Below are positions 18,365 through 27,703 of a stretch of 64,000 nt of DNA, piece by piece. The DNA comes from Streptomyces sp. CBMA123. GTDB taxonomy: Bacteria; Actinomycetota; Actinomycetes; Streptomycetales; Streptomycetaceae. How positions within the stretch are numbered: the stretch's first letter is position 1; the number at the start of each line of letters is the position of its first letter. A program made the translations under genes and the position numbers. The stretch is taken from NCBI RefSeq assembly GCF_014596465.1, contig NZ_MECK01000001.1:62001-126000 (forward strand), read 5' to 3'. The notes under the pieces were generated by a model. The model did no database searches and was not told where the DNA came from. It saw only the letters and a list, made by a program, of their open reading frames with translations.

Positions 18365-19381
18365 ATGTCCGCACAGCCCGTCAGCAGCCGCGATGCCAAC
18401 GATCCCGTCCACCGGATTCTCCTCGCCGCCGCGTGCGCCGCCCCGTCCATCCACAACACGCAGCCCTGGCGGTTCCGCACCGACGCGCAGGCGGACACCA
18501 TCGAGGTGTTCTCACACCCGTTGCGGAGGCTGCCGCGCACTGACCCCCAGGGCCGGGCACTGCACCTCTCGGTCGGCGCCGCCCTGTTCAACCTCCGGGT
18601 CGCCGCGGTCCATCTGGCTCGGGAACCGGTGGTCCGGCTGCTGCCCGACCCGGGCGTCCCCGACCTGCTGGCCGTCGTCCGTCTCGCCGGTCGGCCCCGG
18701 GCCTCGCTGACCCGTAGGCCGGACCTGTACCGAGCCGTCCGGCAGCGCCGCAGCAGCCGCTTCCCGTTCACCCCCGAGCCCGTGCCCTCCGCCGTCCTCG
18801 CCGAGGCCACCGAGGCCGCACACCAGGACGGTGCAACGCTGTGGCTGCCGGAACACACCTCCCGGATCCGCCTGCTCGAACTCACAGCGGAGGCGGAACA
18901 GCGCAACGGCCTGGCCCCGGAGCGCCTGGCCGAGGGCCTGAACTGGATCGCCGGGCCCGGCGACGACACCGGTGTGCCGCCCCGCGCCCTGGGCACCCTG
19001 GACTCTGACGGCCTGTTGCCGATGCGGAACTTCACACCGCAACGCACGGCAGGCCGGCCGAAGGCCAAGTACGAACCCGACCCGCACCTCCTCATGCTCG
19101 CCACCCGGAGCGACCACCCCGCCGACTGGCTGCGCGCGGGTCAGGCCCTGCAGCACGCCCTGCTGATCCTCACCCTCCACGGGCTGCGCGCGTCGATGCT
19201 CCACCAGGCCCTGGAGTGGCCCGACCTGCGCAGCCGAGTGGCCCGGGCCCTGCCGCAGCGCGGCGCACCCCAGATGCTGCTGCGTGCCGGGTACGGCCCT
19301 GTGGGCTTTCCCACCCCGCGCCGCATGCCCGTACCCCCGACGGATCAGCCGGTACCGGAGCCCGCCGCCGCGGTGGCCTGA
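18365..19381 (+). CDS. Acg-type nitroreductase-fold protein (Rv2032-like)
   Basis: 338 residues. AAACAAPSIHNTQPWRF is the diagnostic flavin-site start of the Acg subfamily, followed by ALHLSVGAALFNLRVAA and a C-terminal half with LRAGQALQHALLILTLHGL. In M. tuberculosis the Acg paralogue Rv2032 is DosR-controlled; the family may sequester FMN rather than reduce substrates. ATG 18365 lies 32 bp after the preceding gene with GGAAGGAGA upstream, so same operon. Confidence 0.85.
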   Translation: MSAQPVSSRDANDPVHRILLAAACAAPSIHNTQPWRFRTDAQADTIEVFSHPLRRLPRTDPQGRALHLSVGAALFNLRVAAVHLAREPVVRLLPDPGVPDLLAVVRLAGRPRASLTRRPDLYRAVRQRRSSRFPFTPEPVPSAVLAEATEAAHQDGATLWLPEHTSRIRLLELTAEAEQRNGLAPERLAEGLNWIAGPGDDTGVPPRALGTLDSDGLLPMRNFTPQRTAGRPKAKYEPDPHLLMLATRSDHPADWLRAGQALQHALLILTLHGLRASMLHQALEWPDLRSRVARALPQRGAPQMLLRAGYGPVGFPTPRRMPVPPTDQPVPEPAAAVA

Positions 19382-19424
19382 CGGCCGACCCGCACACACG
19401 GCGTCCGGACACCCCTCACGATTA

Positions 19425-19438
19425 GGGCCCTCCGGCCC
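19425..19438. promoter_or_regulatory. OsdR/DevR-type box upstream of the regulator gene
   Basis: GGGCCCTCCGGCCC, flanked by TTA and TAT in a fairly symmetrical arrangement, 85 bp before the response regulator start. Suggests autoregulation. Confidence 0.6.
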
Positions 19439-19522
19439 TATCGGCCCCGCCCGGCGTCCGGCAGACTGCGATGAGATCTGTATGACCTGCCGCTGGGGGC
19501 AGACATTGAGCGCGGAGTGGTG

Positions 19523-20221
19523 ATGGCGGACAACGCGGCGGGCGCGGGCGACCCGGTGAAGGTGTTCCTCCTCGACGACCACGAGGTGGTCCGGCGGGGT
19601 GTGCACGACCTGCTGGACGCGGAGCCCGGCTTCACGGTGGTCGGCGAGGCCTCCACGGTGGCGCAGGCGCTCACCCGCGTTCCGGCGCTGCGCCCGGACG
19701 TCGCGGTCCTGGACATGCGACTGCCCGACGGCGACGGCGTGACGGTCTGCCGCGAACTGCGCTCGCGGATGCCGGAGCTGGCCTGCCTGATCCTCACCTC
19801 CTTCGACGACGAGGAGGCCCTGCTCGACTCGATCATGGCCGGTGCCGCCGGGTACGTCCTCAAGCAGATCAGCGGCACCGACCTCGTCTCCGCGGTCCGC
19901 ACGGTCGCCTCCGGACAGTCCATGCTCGACTCCGGCGCCGCCACCCGGCTGATGGCCCGGCTGCGCGGCGAGGCCGCGACCCAGCAGCCGTCCGATGCCC
20001 CGCAGCTCACCGAGCGCGAACGCGAGATCCTCGCCCTGGTCGGCGAGGGCCTGACCAACCGGCAGATCGGCCAGCGGCTCTACCTCGCCGAGAAGACCGT
20101 CAAGAACCACATCTCCCGCCTGCTCGCCAAGCTCGGTGTGGAGCGCCGCGTCCAGGCCGCGATCATCGCCACCCAGGTACTGACGGGCCAGGGCCACCTG
20201 GCGGCCCGCAGGACCGTCTGA
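19523..20221 (+). CDS. osdR: NarL/FixJ response regulator of the DevR/DosR/OsdR type
   Basis: 232 residues. Receiver domain with acidic pocket DD (18-19), phosphoacceptor D64 in [13 protein letters not shown], and KQISGTDL at the end. LuxR-type helix-turn-helix near the C-terminus ([25 protein letters not shown], then [17 protein letters not shown]). ATG 19523 is taken because GGAG ends 5 bp before it; two in-frame GTGs precede it. Its neighbours (Acg, Rv1733c, usp, PPOX, GAF kinase) match the DosR regulon, so it is the likely master regulator of the box family here. Confidence 0.85.
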   Translation: MADNAAGAGDPVKVFLLDDHEVVRRGVHDLLDAEPGFTVVGEASTVAQALTRVPALRPDVAVLDMRLPDGDGVTVCRELRSRMPELACLILTSFDDEEALLDSIMAGAAGYVLKQISGTDLVSAVRTVASGQSMLDSGAATRLMARLRGEAATQQPSDAPQLTEREREILALVGEGLTNRQIGQRLYLAEKTVKNHISRLLAKLGVERRVQAAIIATQVLTGQGHLAARRTV

Positions 20222-20259
20222 GCGGCACTCGTGCCCGGGCCGAAAGCACCCGGTGTACG

Positions 20260-20296
20260 GGGACCACCCGGAGGCCTCCCGGGGGACCATCAGCCC
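20260..20296. promoter_or_regulatory. OsdR/DevR-type boxes upstream of PPOX gene
   Basis: GGGACCATCAGCCC (20283-20296), with a half-conserved copy GGGACCACCCGGAG 23 bp upstream (20260-20273). Close to the coding start, about 30 bp upstream. Confidence 0.45.
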
Positions 20297-20324
20297 CTCG
20301 CGGAAGGACATGCCCCCACCGAGC

Positions 20325-20750
20325 ATGGATGTCATGACCGCCGAATTCACACCACTGGACGAGCTGCAATGTCTGAGGCTTCTCAGCGGGACAGCCGTCG
20401 GCCGATTGGTCTACACCGTTGGTGCGCTGCCGGCCGTCATGCCGGTCCGTTACCGGATCGCGGCGGACGGCAGCGTCCTGCTCCACGCTCACACCGACTC
20501 CGAGATCACCCGAGCCGTCGCCGACGCGATCGTCGCCTTCGAGGCGAGCGAACTCGACGAAGCCGACGGCAGCGGCTGGAGCGTCACCGTCCTCGGGCGG
20601 GCGGACGTCACCTCCGACATCGAGGAGGGCCGCACCATTCCGGCCGTCGTGCCCGCCCCCGCGAGAACAGCCGGTAGTGTGACCATCCGGATCCGCCCGG
20701 AACTGGTGACCGGGCGTTCCCTGCCCGGCTCACCGGTCTACGAGGCGTGA
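20325..20750 (+). CDS. Pyridoxamine-5'-phosphate-oxidase-like flavin-binding protein
   Basis: 141 residues. Typical small actinobacterial PPOX-fold protein: DELQCLRLLSGTAVGRLVYT, then ALPAVMPVRYRI, ADGSVLLHAH and GWSVTVLGRADV. Such F420- or flavin-binding split-barrel proteins recur in the DosR regulon, with unknown substrate. Start uncertain: in-frame ATGs at 20310, 20325 and 20334, with GGAAGG at 20302. Confidence 0.8.
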   Translation: MDVMTAEFTPLDELQCLRLLSGTAVGRLVYTVGALPAVMPVRYRIAADGSVLLHAHTDSEITRAVADAIVAFEASELDEADGSGWSVTVLGRADVTSDIEEGRTIPAVVPAPARTAGSVTIRIRPELVTGRSLPGSPVYEA

Positions 20751-20779
20751 CGAGCCCCGCGAACATCGGCATCCGACTC

Positions 20780-23308
<2,529 letters not shown>

Positions 23309-23332
23309 CTACCCGAACCGACCACGTCCCCT

Positions 23333-23368
23333 GGGACCACTGGCCCCAAGACCGGGGCCCATCGGTTC
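23333..23368. promoter_or_regulatory. OsdR/DevR-type box upstream of STAS gene
   Basis: GGGACCACTGGCCC (23333-23346) and a weaker GGGCCCATCGGTTC at 23355, 22 bp on, 133 bp before the STAS gene. The rest of the 320-bp gap (23159-23478) shows no gene that I can support. Confidence 0.55.
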
Positions 23369-23478
23369 TGCCTCTCTCCACCCGGCAGTTGATTGACTCC
23401 GGTACGACACGGGACCGCGCGCCGCTCGAAGGACCGGGCGCGAGGGCCGCGAGACGACGGGGACTCCAGGAGGTTGTG

Positions 23479-23838
23479 GTGGACGCGACAGCAGAAACGG
23501 TCGGGCACAGCGTGGTCCGATCGGTCACCCGCGATCCGCAGGCCCGCACCACGGTGGTGCGACTGCGCGGCGAACTGGACATGCTCACCGCGTCCGAGCT
23601 CGTCCCGGAACTGCTGGGACTGGCGGGTGACGGCGACCGGGAGCTGGTGCTGGACCTGTCCGGCGTCAGCTTCTGCGATAGCGCGGGGGTCAGCGTCTTC
23701 CTACAGGTGAACCGGCGCCTGACCAAGGGCACCAGGCTGTTCCTGCGCGGTGTCACCCGACAGCCCGCGAAGGTGCTGCGGCTGCTCGGCCTGCACCGGT
23801 CCCTGCCGTGCGAGTTCACACAGCCGGCCCGGACCTGA
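23479..23838 (+). CDS. STAS-domain anti-sigma-factor antagonist
   Basis: 119 residues. A single STAS domain: TTVVRLRGELDMLTASEL, then ELVLDLSGVSFCDSAGVSVFLQ, where the serine in DSAG is the usual phosphorylation site, and a C-terminal LRLLGLHRSLP. Such proteins bind RsbW-type kinases to release sigma factors. GTG 23479 with AGGAGG 5 bp upstream. Confidence 0.87.
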   Translation: MDATAETVGHSVVRSVTRDPQARTTVVRLRGELDMLTASELVPELLGLAGDGDRELVLDLSGVSFCDSAGVSVFLQVNRRLTKGTRLFLRGVTRQPAKVLRLLGLHRSLPCEFTQPART

Positions 23839-24327
23839 CCCCGCCCACGGAACGACCTCCCGGTAGTCGCCGTACGCAACCGCCGAAGGCCCGTCCGGGC
23901 AGCTCCCCCGCCTCCTCGACGCGATGACGACGACTTCGGACCGAGCACTCGCGCACCTGACAGCGACGATCGATGTGTCCGACCTCGTGAAGGCCTCGGG
24001 AGGTCTCGGGCCCTCGACGCGCCCGCCTCGTCCCGTCCCGTCCCGTCCCGAATGGATTCGACCCCCCGTTCCGGCATCCGCCCCTGTTCCCGGGCGGAGC
24101 CTCCGAGCAGCGCGTCGGCTGCGCCTCACTCTCGTGGCCGCCAGTCTGATCGGCACCGGTCTCGCCGGCTGCGCCGCCGGGACATCGGCTGAGAACGGCC
24201 GAAAGCGGGGGCGGGCCTGACGGCCGCCACGAGTGTGTCGGCGCGGCGCCGGTAGGAGCAACGTTGGGCGCGCAGGTACCGGCCGCAGGAGCCACTGGGT
24301 TTCCTCCCGACCGTCCCAGACCGGGCC
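23839..24327. other. Intergenic stretch without a supported gene
   Basis: 489 bp. A possible 98-codon frame (23924-24220) ends in a hydrophobic, lipobox-like stretch (LIGTGLAGC), but the cysteine lies near its C-terminal end rather than after a signal peptide. A GTCCC repeat run lies near 24030-24050. I do not call a gene. Confidence 0.4.
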
Positions 24328-24560
24328 GGCAGCCTCACCGTCGGGACGTTGATCTCAGTGGCGGTCGTCGACCTCCCCTCGCGGCTCGGCCGCTTCCACG
24401 CCGAGCACCCCGGTGGCGGTGCGCCTGCGTCTGTCGCCGGCCGGATCGGTCGGGCTGGCCAAGGCGCTCCAGGCCGGCGACCTGGACGTCGCCACGCTCT
24501 CTGCGGCCAGCCCCCGGCCTCTGACGCGCAGGCCCGAACACCCCGGCGTTGGTCGGCAGG
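24328..24560 (+). pseudogene. Remnant of a LysR-type regulator, substrate-binding domain, frameshifted
   Basis: Frame 1 (24328-24412) reads GSLTVGTLISVAVV...RLGRFHAEHPG, and a +1 shift at about 24413 continues VAVRLRLSPAG...LAKALQAGDLDVATLSA. Together they match the start of a LysR co-inducer domain (hydrophobic strand, 'F...HPGV.VRL..G', 'L..GDLDVA'). Neither the helix-turn-helix nor the rest of the domain is present. Confidence 0.5.
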
Positions 24561-24662
24561 CCGAGCGGTCACTCCGACGCGGTGCCGTGTGATATTTGAG
24601 CGCGGGTCTTGGCGCCGGGGGTGCGATACCTGCGCTTCGCTGACCGAACACGAGGAGAAGCC

Positions 24663-24974
24663 GTGGAAGCGTCCGAGGTCGCCTGGCTCACCCGATACGT
24701 GCTGCTGTACATGTCGGCGCCAGAGGCACGAGCCAAGGTCCCGGAACACTTCCCCGCCCACAACGCGTACGCGACTGACTTCCGCAAGCGCCACGCGGGA
24801 GAACTGGTGATGATCGGACCGTTCCCCGAGCCGGAAGAAGGCCAAGCCGGCGCCATGTCCATCTTCACCTCGCGCGAGGCCGCGGAGGAGTTCGCGGCCT
24901 CGGATCCCTTCGTCGTGAATGGCGTGGTGGAGACCTGGCGGGTACGCACGTGGTTCGTGTCGCCGCAGGGGTAG
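24663..24974 (+). CDS. YciI-family small protein
   Basis: 103 residues. YVLLYMSAPEARAKVPEHFPAHNAY, GELVMIGPFPEPEEGQ, then AMSIFTSREAAEEFAASDPFVVNGVV: the YciI ferredoxin-like fold with its usual His/Asp residues (FPAH, SDPF). Role unknown; some members hydrolyse chlorinated compounds. GTG 24663 follows AGGAG. Confidence 0.85.
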   Translation: MEASEVAWLTRYVLLYMSAPEARAKVPEHFPAHNAYATDFRKRHAGELVMIGPFPEPEEGQAGAMSIFTSREAAEEFAASDPFVVNGVVETWRVRTWFVSPQG

Positions 24975-25439
24975 CGGGCGGTCCGGCTGGAATGAACCGC
25001 GTCGCGGCAGACAGCACGATCATTGTGGCCGTGCCTCGACAGCGAGCCACAGGAGTGCGAACTGCGCCCGCTCGAGGGCCGTCAACAAGCACACCCCCTT
25101 GTCGGGGCGGCACGGCCACTTCCGGGTCCAGCCGTCAGCGTCAAGTTCGTGCATGGGCGCCCGTTTTCGCCCATGGGCGCTCATCGGCGCTCATGGCGTG
25201 CGGCCCCAAGCTGGTCCCCAGGGTTCCGGACCGGCTCCAGTCACGGCGAGTAGCAGCAATCTGGCGGTCCTTCCGGCCTCGGCGGCCGGTGACGGCGTCG
25301 TCCATCGATGACCTCGCGGTGTGCCTCGGCGGGACGTGGGAGAGCGCGCTTCCTCGCGACCGGCGGGGCCGCCCCGGCGTCGGTTCCAGGGCGGCCTCCC
25401 GGCGGCAGCACGCTTCCGGTGGGCTGTCGCATGAGGACC
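24975..25439. other. Intergenic stretch with recombination-site-like repeats
   Basis: 465 bp without a supported gene. Imperfect repeats of CATGGGCGC and GGCGCTCATGG lie at about 25151-25197. A segment at 25195-25221 (GGCCCCAAGCTGGTCCCC) resembles the direct-repeat arm region at 38717-38743 near the tRNA fragment. Confidence 0.35.
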
Positions 25440-25462
25440 TTAGCAGTTGCTAACATTGTCAA
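25440..25462. promoter_or_regulatory. AT-rich operator-like sequence, probable ArsR site
   Basis: TTAGCAGTTGCTAACATTG then TCAA: a small palindrome (TAGCA-GT-TGCTA) overlapping TTGCTAA-N5-TCAA, which is shared with the site at 26063-26079 (TTGCTAA-N2-TCAA). Stands out as AT-rich in high-GC DNA, and lies just before the 67-codon frame and the STAS gene. Confidence 0.5.
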
Positions 25463-25486
25463 TTGCATGCACGGTCAGGAGGAGGA

Positions 25487-25690
25487 ATGCGTATCTCACC
25501 GCAGTGCCGCACGGCGGCGCCGTCCGCTCCGTATCCGGTACGGGCAGTGGTGGTGTGTCGCCTTGTGCCGGGTGGGCGCGGCCCGTGCGGGTGCTGCGGG
25601 CGCTCTTCTCTCCGAGCCGTCCCCGCTGGTCGCGAGGGGTGCATGCCCGCTCGCCGCCGCCCCTGGAGTTGTGCCCGGGGGCGGCGGTGA
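25487..25690 (+). CDS. Small Cys/Arg-rich protein, coupled to STAS gene
   Basis: 67 residues, starting MRISPQCRTAAP, with several cysteines (GPCGCCGR) and a basic tail. Not recognised. Supported by an excellent SD (AGGAGGAGGA ending at 25486), a position right after the operator-like site, and a 4-bp GTGA overlap with the STAS gene. Composition alone does not prove coding; it may be a leader peptide. Confidence 0.4.
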   Translation: MRISPQCRTAAPSAPYPVRAVVVCRLVPGGRGPCGCCGRSSLRAVPAGREGCMPARRRPWSCARGRR

Positions 25691-26034
25691 GCATGCAGTG
25701 GGAGTTCGCGACGGAGCGCGGCGTGGGCGTGATGACGCTGACCGGTTTCCTCGGTCAGGACGCGACGCACCGTTTCCAGGGGGCGTTCGACTGGGCCGTC
25801 GCCCGTTGCTCCGGTCCGCTGGTGATCGACATGGCGGCGCTGAGGGGCTGGAACTGCTCGGGCGAGGACGCGATCCTGGACGCCACCGGCCGCCTGTCGG
25901 CCGGCCGCGGCCCGCTGGTGGTGTGCGGCCTCGGGGAACGCGGCGCCCAGGTCCTGACGACGGCCGCCGCCCTGTCCGTGATCCGGGTGTTCCCGGACCT
26001 CGATACGGCCGTCGCTGCCCTCGCGGCGTCCTGA
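25687..26034 (+). CDS. STAS-domain protein
   Basis: 115 residues. VSMQWEFATERGVGVMTLTG, then PLVIDMAALRGWNCSGEDAIL and GPLVVCGLGERGAQVL: an anti-sigma-antagonist-like STAS fold with a variant phosphosite (WNCSGED). GTG 25687 overlaps the preceding stop. It precedes an ArsR gene, as in other ArsR-STAS-SulP clusters. Confidence 0.75.
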   Translation: MSMQWEFATERGVGVMTLTGFLGQDATHRFQGAFDWAVARCSGPLVIDMAALRGWNCSGEDAILDATGRLSAGRGPLVVCGLGERGAQVLTTAAALSVIRVFPDLDTAVAALAAS

Positions 26035-26062
26035 TCGGCCCGAGCCGCCGAGTCGATCATCT

Positions 26063-26079
26063 GGTTGCTAAAGTCAACC
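26063..26079. promoter_or_regulatory. Operator palindrome before ArsR gene
   Basis: GGTTGCTAAAGTCAACC: 5-bp arms GGTTG/CAACC around an AT-rich centre, 15 bp before the probable GTG start. Fits an autoregulatory ArsR/SmtB operator. Confidence 0.6.
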
Positions 26080-26093
26080 CTGGAAAGAATGCT

Positions 26094-26498
26094 GTGTCTG
26101 ATGGAGACGGTGACGACGTGAACGCCGGAACGCCCACCCCGCCTCGCGTGATGGGCGCGCCGCTGTACCAGTTGAAGGCTGAGTTCTTCAAGACGCTGGG
26201 GCATCCCGCGCGGATTCGCGTCCTGGAACTGCTGAGCGAGCGTGAGTACGCCGTCGCCGAGATGCTGCCCGAGGTCGGCATCGAGGCCTCGCACCTGTCC
26301 CAGCAGCTCGCCGTCCTGCGCCGTTCCAACCTGGTCGCCACCCGCCGGGAAGGCTCCACCGTCTACTACCGCCTCACCAATCCCCAGGTGGCGGAGCTCC
26401 TGCGGGTCGCGCGCACCATCCTCAGCGGCGTCATCAGCGACCAGGCCGAACTCCTCAACGGCCTGCGCGCCGAGCCCGAGCGCCCCGCCAGGAACTGA
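26094..26498 (+). CDS. ArsR/SmtB-family transcriptional repressor
   Basis: 134 residues from GTG 26094 (GGAAAG 6 bp upstream); GTG 26118 and ATG 26151 are alternatives. Winged helix: PLYQLKAEFFKTLGHPARIRVLELL, then VGIEASHLSQQLAVLRRSNLVATRREGSTVYYRL. No CxC metal site is visible, so the inducer is unknown. Very similar in layout to the second ArsR at 27350, suggesting duplication. Confidence 0.87.
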   Translation: MSDGDGDDVNAGTPTPPRVMGAPLYQLKAEFFKTLGHPARIRVLELLSEREYAVAEMLPEVGIEASHLSQQLAVLRRSNLVATRREGSTVYYRLTNPQVAELLRVARTILSGVISDQAELLNGLRAEPERPARN

Positions 26499-26526
26499 AC
26501 CGGCCGCGCCTGCCGTGTGCCCGGCC

Positions 26527-26901
26527 TCAGACGACCAGTTGCGCGTCGATGCGCCGCACGTGGTGGCGGGCCATGGCGAGGTTCGCCCGGGCGCGGTCGA
26601 GGACCAGATAGAGGAACAGCTCCTTCCCGCCGGGCGAGGTGAGCGGGCGCACCAGCTGGTACTGGTGGGTGAGCGTGGTCGGGCTGTCCTCCAGCCTCTC
26701 CCCGTGCAGCCCGAGGGCTTCCGCTGCCCGCTGGTGTGCGCGGACGACGTCGGTGGTGCCGGCTGCGGCGAGCTGCAGGTCCAGGCCCGCGGAATCCCCG
26801 ACCGTACCGAGCGCCATCCCGCTCGTGGAGTCGACCAGGGCCGCACCGAGCGCCCCGTCGATCGCCATCGCGTCCTTGAGCGCGCCGTCGATGCCTGCCA
26901 T
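26527..26901 (-). CDS. Roadblock/LC7-like protein
   Basis: 124 residues. KDAMAIDGALGAALVDSTSGMALGTVG is the typical roadblock beta-hairpin and helix start, followed by a C-terminal half (PGGKELFLYLVLDRARANLAMARHHVR). In actinobacteria these act with small GTPases or as dimeric scaffolds; no GTPase gene is seen here. ATG 26901 follows GGGAGGAC. It faces the ArsR gene convergently. Confidence 0.75.
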   Translation of the reverse strand: MAGIDGALKDAMAIDGALGAALVDSTSGMALGTVGDSAGLDLQLAAAGTTDVVRAHQRAAEALGLHGERLEDSPTTLTHQYQLVRPLTSPGGKELFLYLVLDRARANLAMARHHVRRIDAQLVV

Positions 26902-27069
26902 CCGGAAGTCCTCCCGACTGTTTCGCGTCGCGGCCGGCCCTTCGCGCCGACCGCGCACCGAGCGTAGGCAGCCGGCACCGTCTCAACAGCCCGGCGATCG
27001 CTACTGATCACAAGAGATCGTCACTGTCGGAATCCATCACATGCGAAACAAGCTATTTGAAAAATTCTT

Positions 27070-27083
27070 CATGTTCATACATG
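27070..27083. promoter_or_regulatory. Operator-like palindrome before arsR2-sulP unit
   Basis: CATGT-TCAT-ACATG, perfect 5-bp arms, directly after an A/T-rich stretch with TGAA/TTCA symmetry (27058-27071). The only strongly AT-rich spot nearby; likely promoter/operator of the small gene-arsR-sulP operon. Confidence 0.5.
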
Positions 27084-27148
27084 CTGGCGTGCTGTTGGAT
27101 CGGCACAAGGTGCGTCCGGTGTCGTGCCGGCGACCGGGGAGGGTGGTC

Positions 27149-27346
27149 GTGACCGCGGTGTTCGACGAGGAGCTGCGCGAGCAGCTGGCCCAGGCCCGCC
27201 AGGCCCTGAACCAAGCCCGCGAGCGCGGGGACGACGACGGCGCCCAGGCGTATGCCGGGCGCGTGGCGGGTCTGCTGCGGATCGCGGCCGACCACGGCAT
27301 CGATATCCCGCGCACCGCCGAGGAAGCAGAGCAAGGAGAGAACTGA
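27149..27346 (+). CDS. Small helical protein of unknown function
   Basis: 65 residues, highly charged and predicted alpha-helical (FDEELREQLAQARQALNQARERGDD, then AQAYAGRVAGLLRIAADHGIDIP). Not assigned to a family. GTG 27149 with GGGGAGGG upstream; 3 bp before the next ArsR gene's ATG, so one operon. Confidence 0.7.
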   Translation: MTAVFDEELREQLAQARQALNQARERGDDDGAQAYAGRVAGLLRIAADHGIDIPRTAEEAEQGEN

Positions 27347-27349
27347 GAC

Positions 27350-27703
27350 ATGGCCGTCCCGCTGTACCAGGCGAAGGCGGAGTTCTTCCGCACGCTGGGC
27401 CACCCGGTGCGCATCCGGGTTCTGGAGCTGTTGCAGGACGGCCCGCTGCCGGTGCGCGATCTGCTCGCCGCCCTGGACATCGAGGCGTCCAGCCTCTCGC
27501 AGCAGCTCGCGGTGCTGCGCCGCACCAACCTGGTCACCGCCGCCCGGGACGGAAACACGGTGGTCTACGCGCTCAGCACGCCGGATGTCGCCGGGCTGCT
27601 GCGGGCGGCCCGCCGCATCCTCGGCGAGATGATCACCGACCAGCACCAGCTCCTCGGCGAACTGACCGCGACCACCACCGCGGTCAAGGAGGTCCGGGCA
27701 TGA
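27350..27703 (+). CDS. ArsR/SmtB-family repressor preceding sulP
   Basis: 117 residues. PLYQAKAEFFRTLGHPVRIRVLELL, then LDIEASSLSQQLAVLRRTNLVTAARDGNTVVYALS: winged helix without visible metal cysteines. Its stop overlaps the sulP start (ATGA), so it is translationally coupled to the transporter and probably regulates it. Close paralogue of the ArsR at 26094. Confidence 0.9.
   Translation: MAVPLYQAKAEFFRTLGHPVRIRVLELLQDGPLPVRDLLAALDIEASSLSQQLAVLRRTNLVTAARDGNTVVYALSTPDVAGLLRAARRILGEMITDQHQLLGELTATTTAVKEVRA

Noticed and set aside
23924-24220. 98-codon frame with a lipobox-like LIGTGLAGC
   Set aside because: The cysteine is near the C-terminal end instead of after a signal peptide, there is no SD, and the middle is a GTCCC repeat run.
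24950-25453. 167-codon frame upstream of the ArsR operator
   Set aside because: Overlaps the YciI gene end, has no family similarity, and spans repeat-like non-coding sequence.
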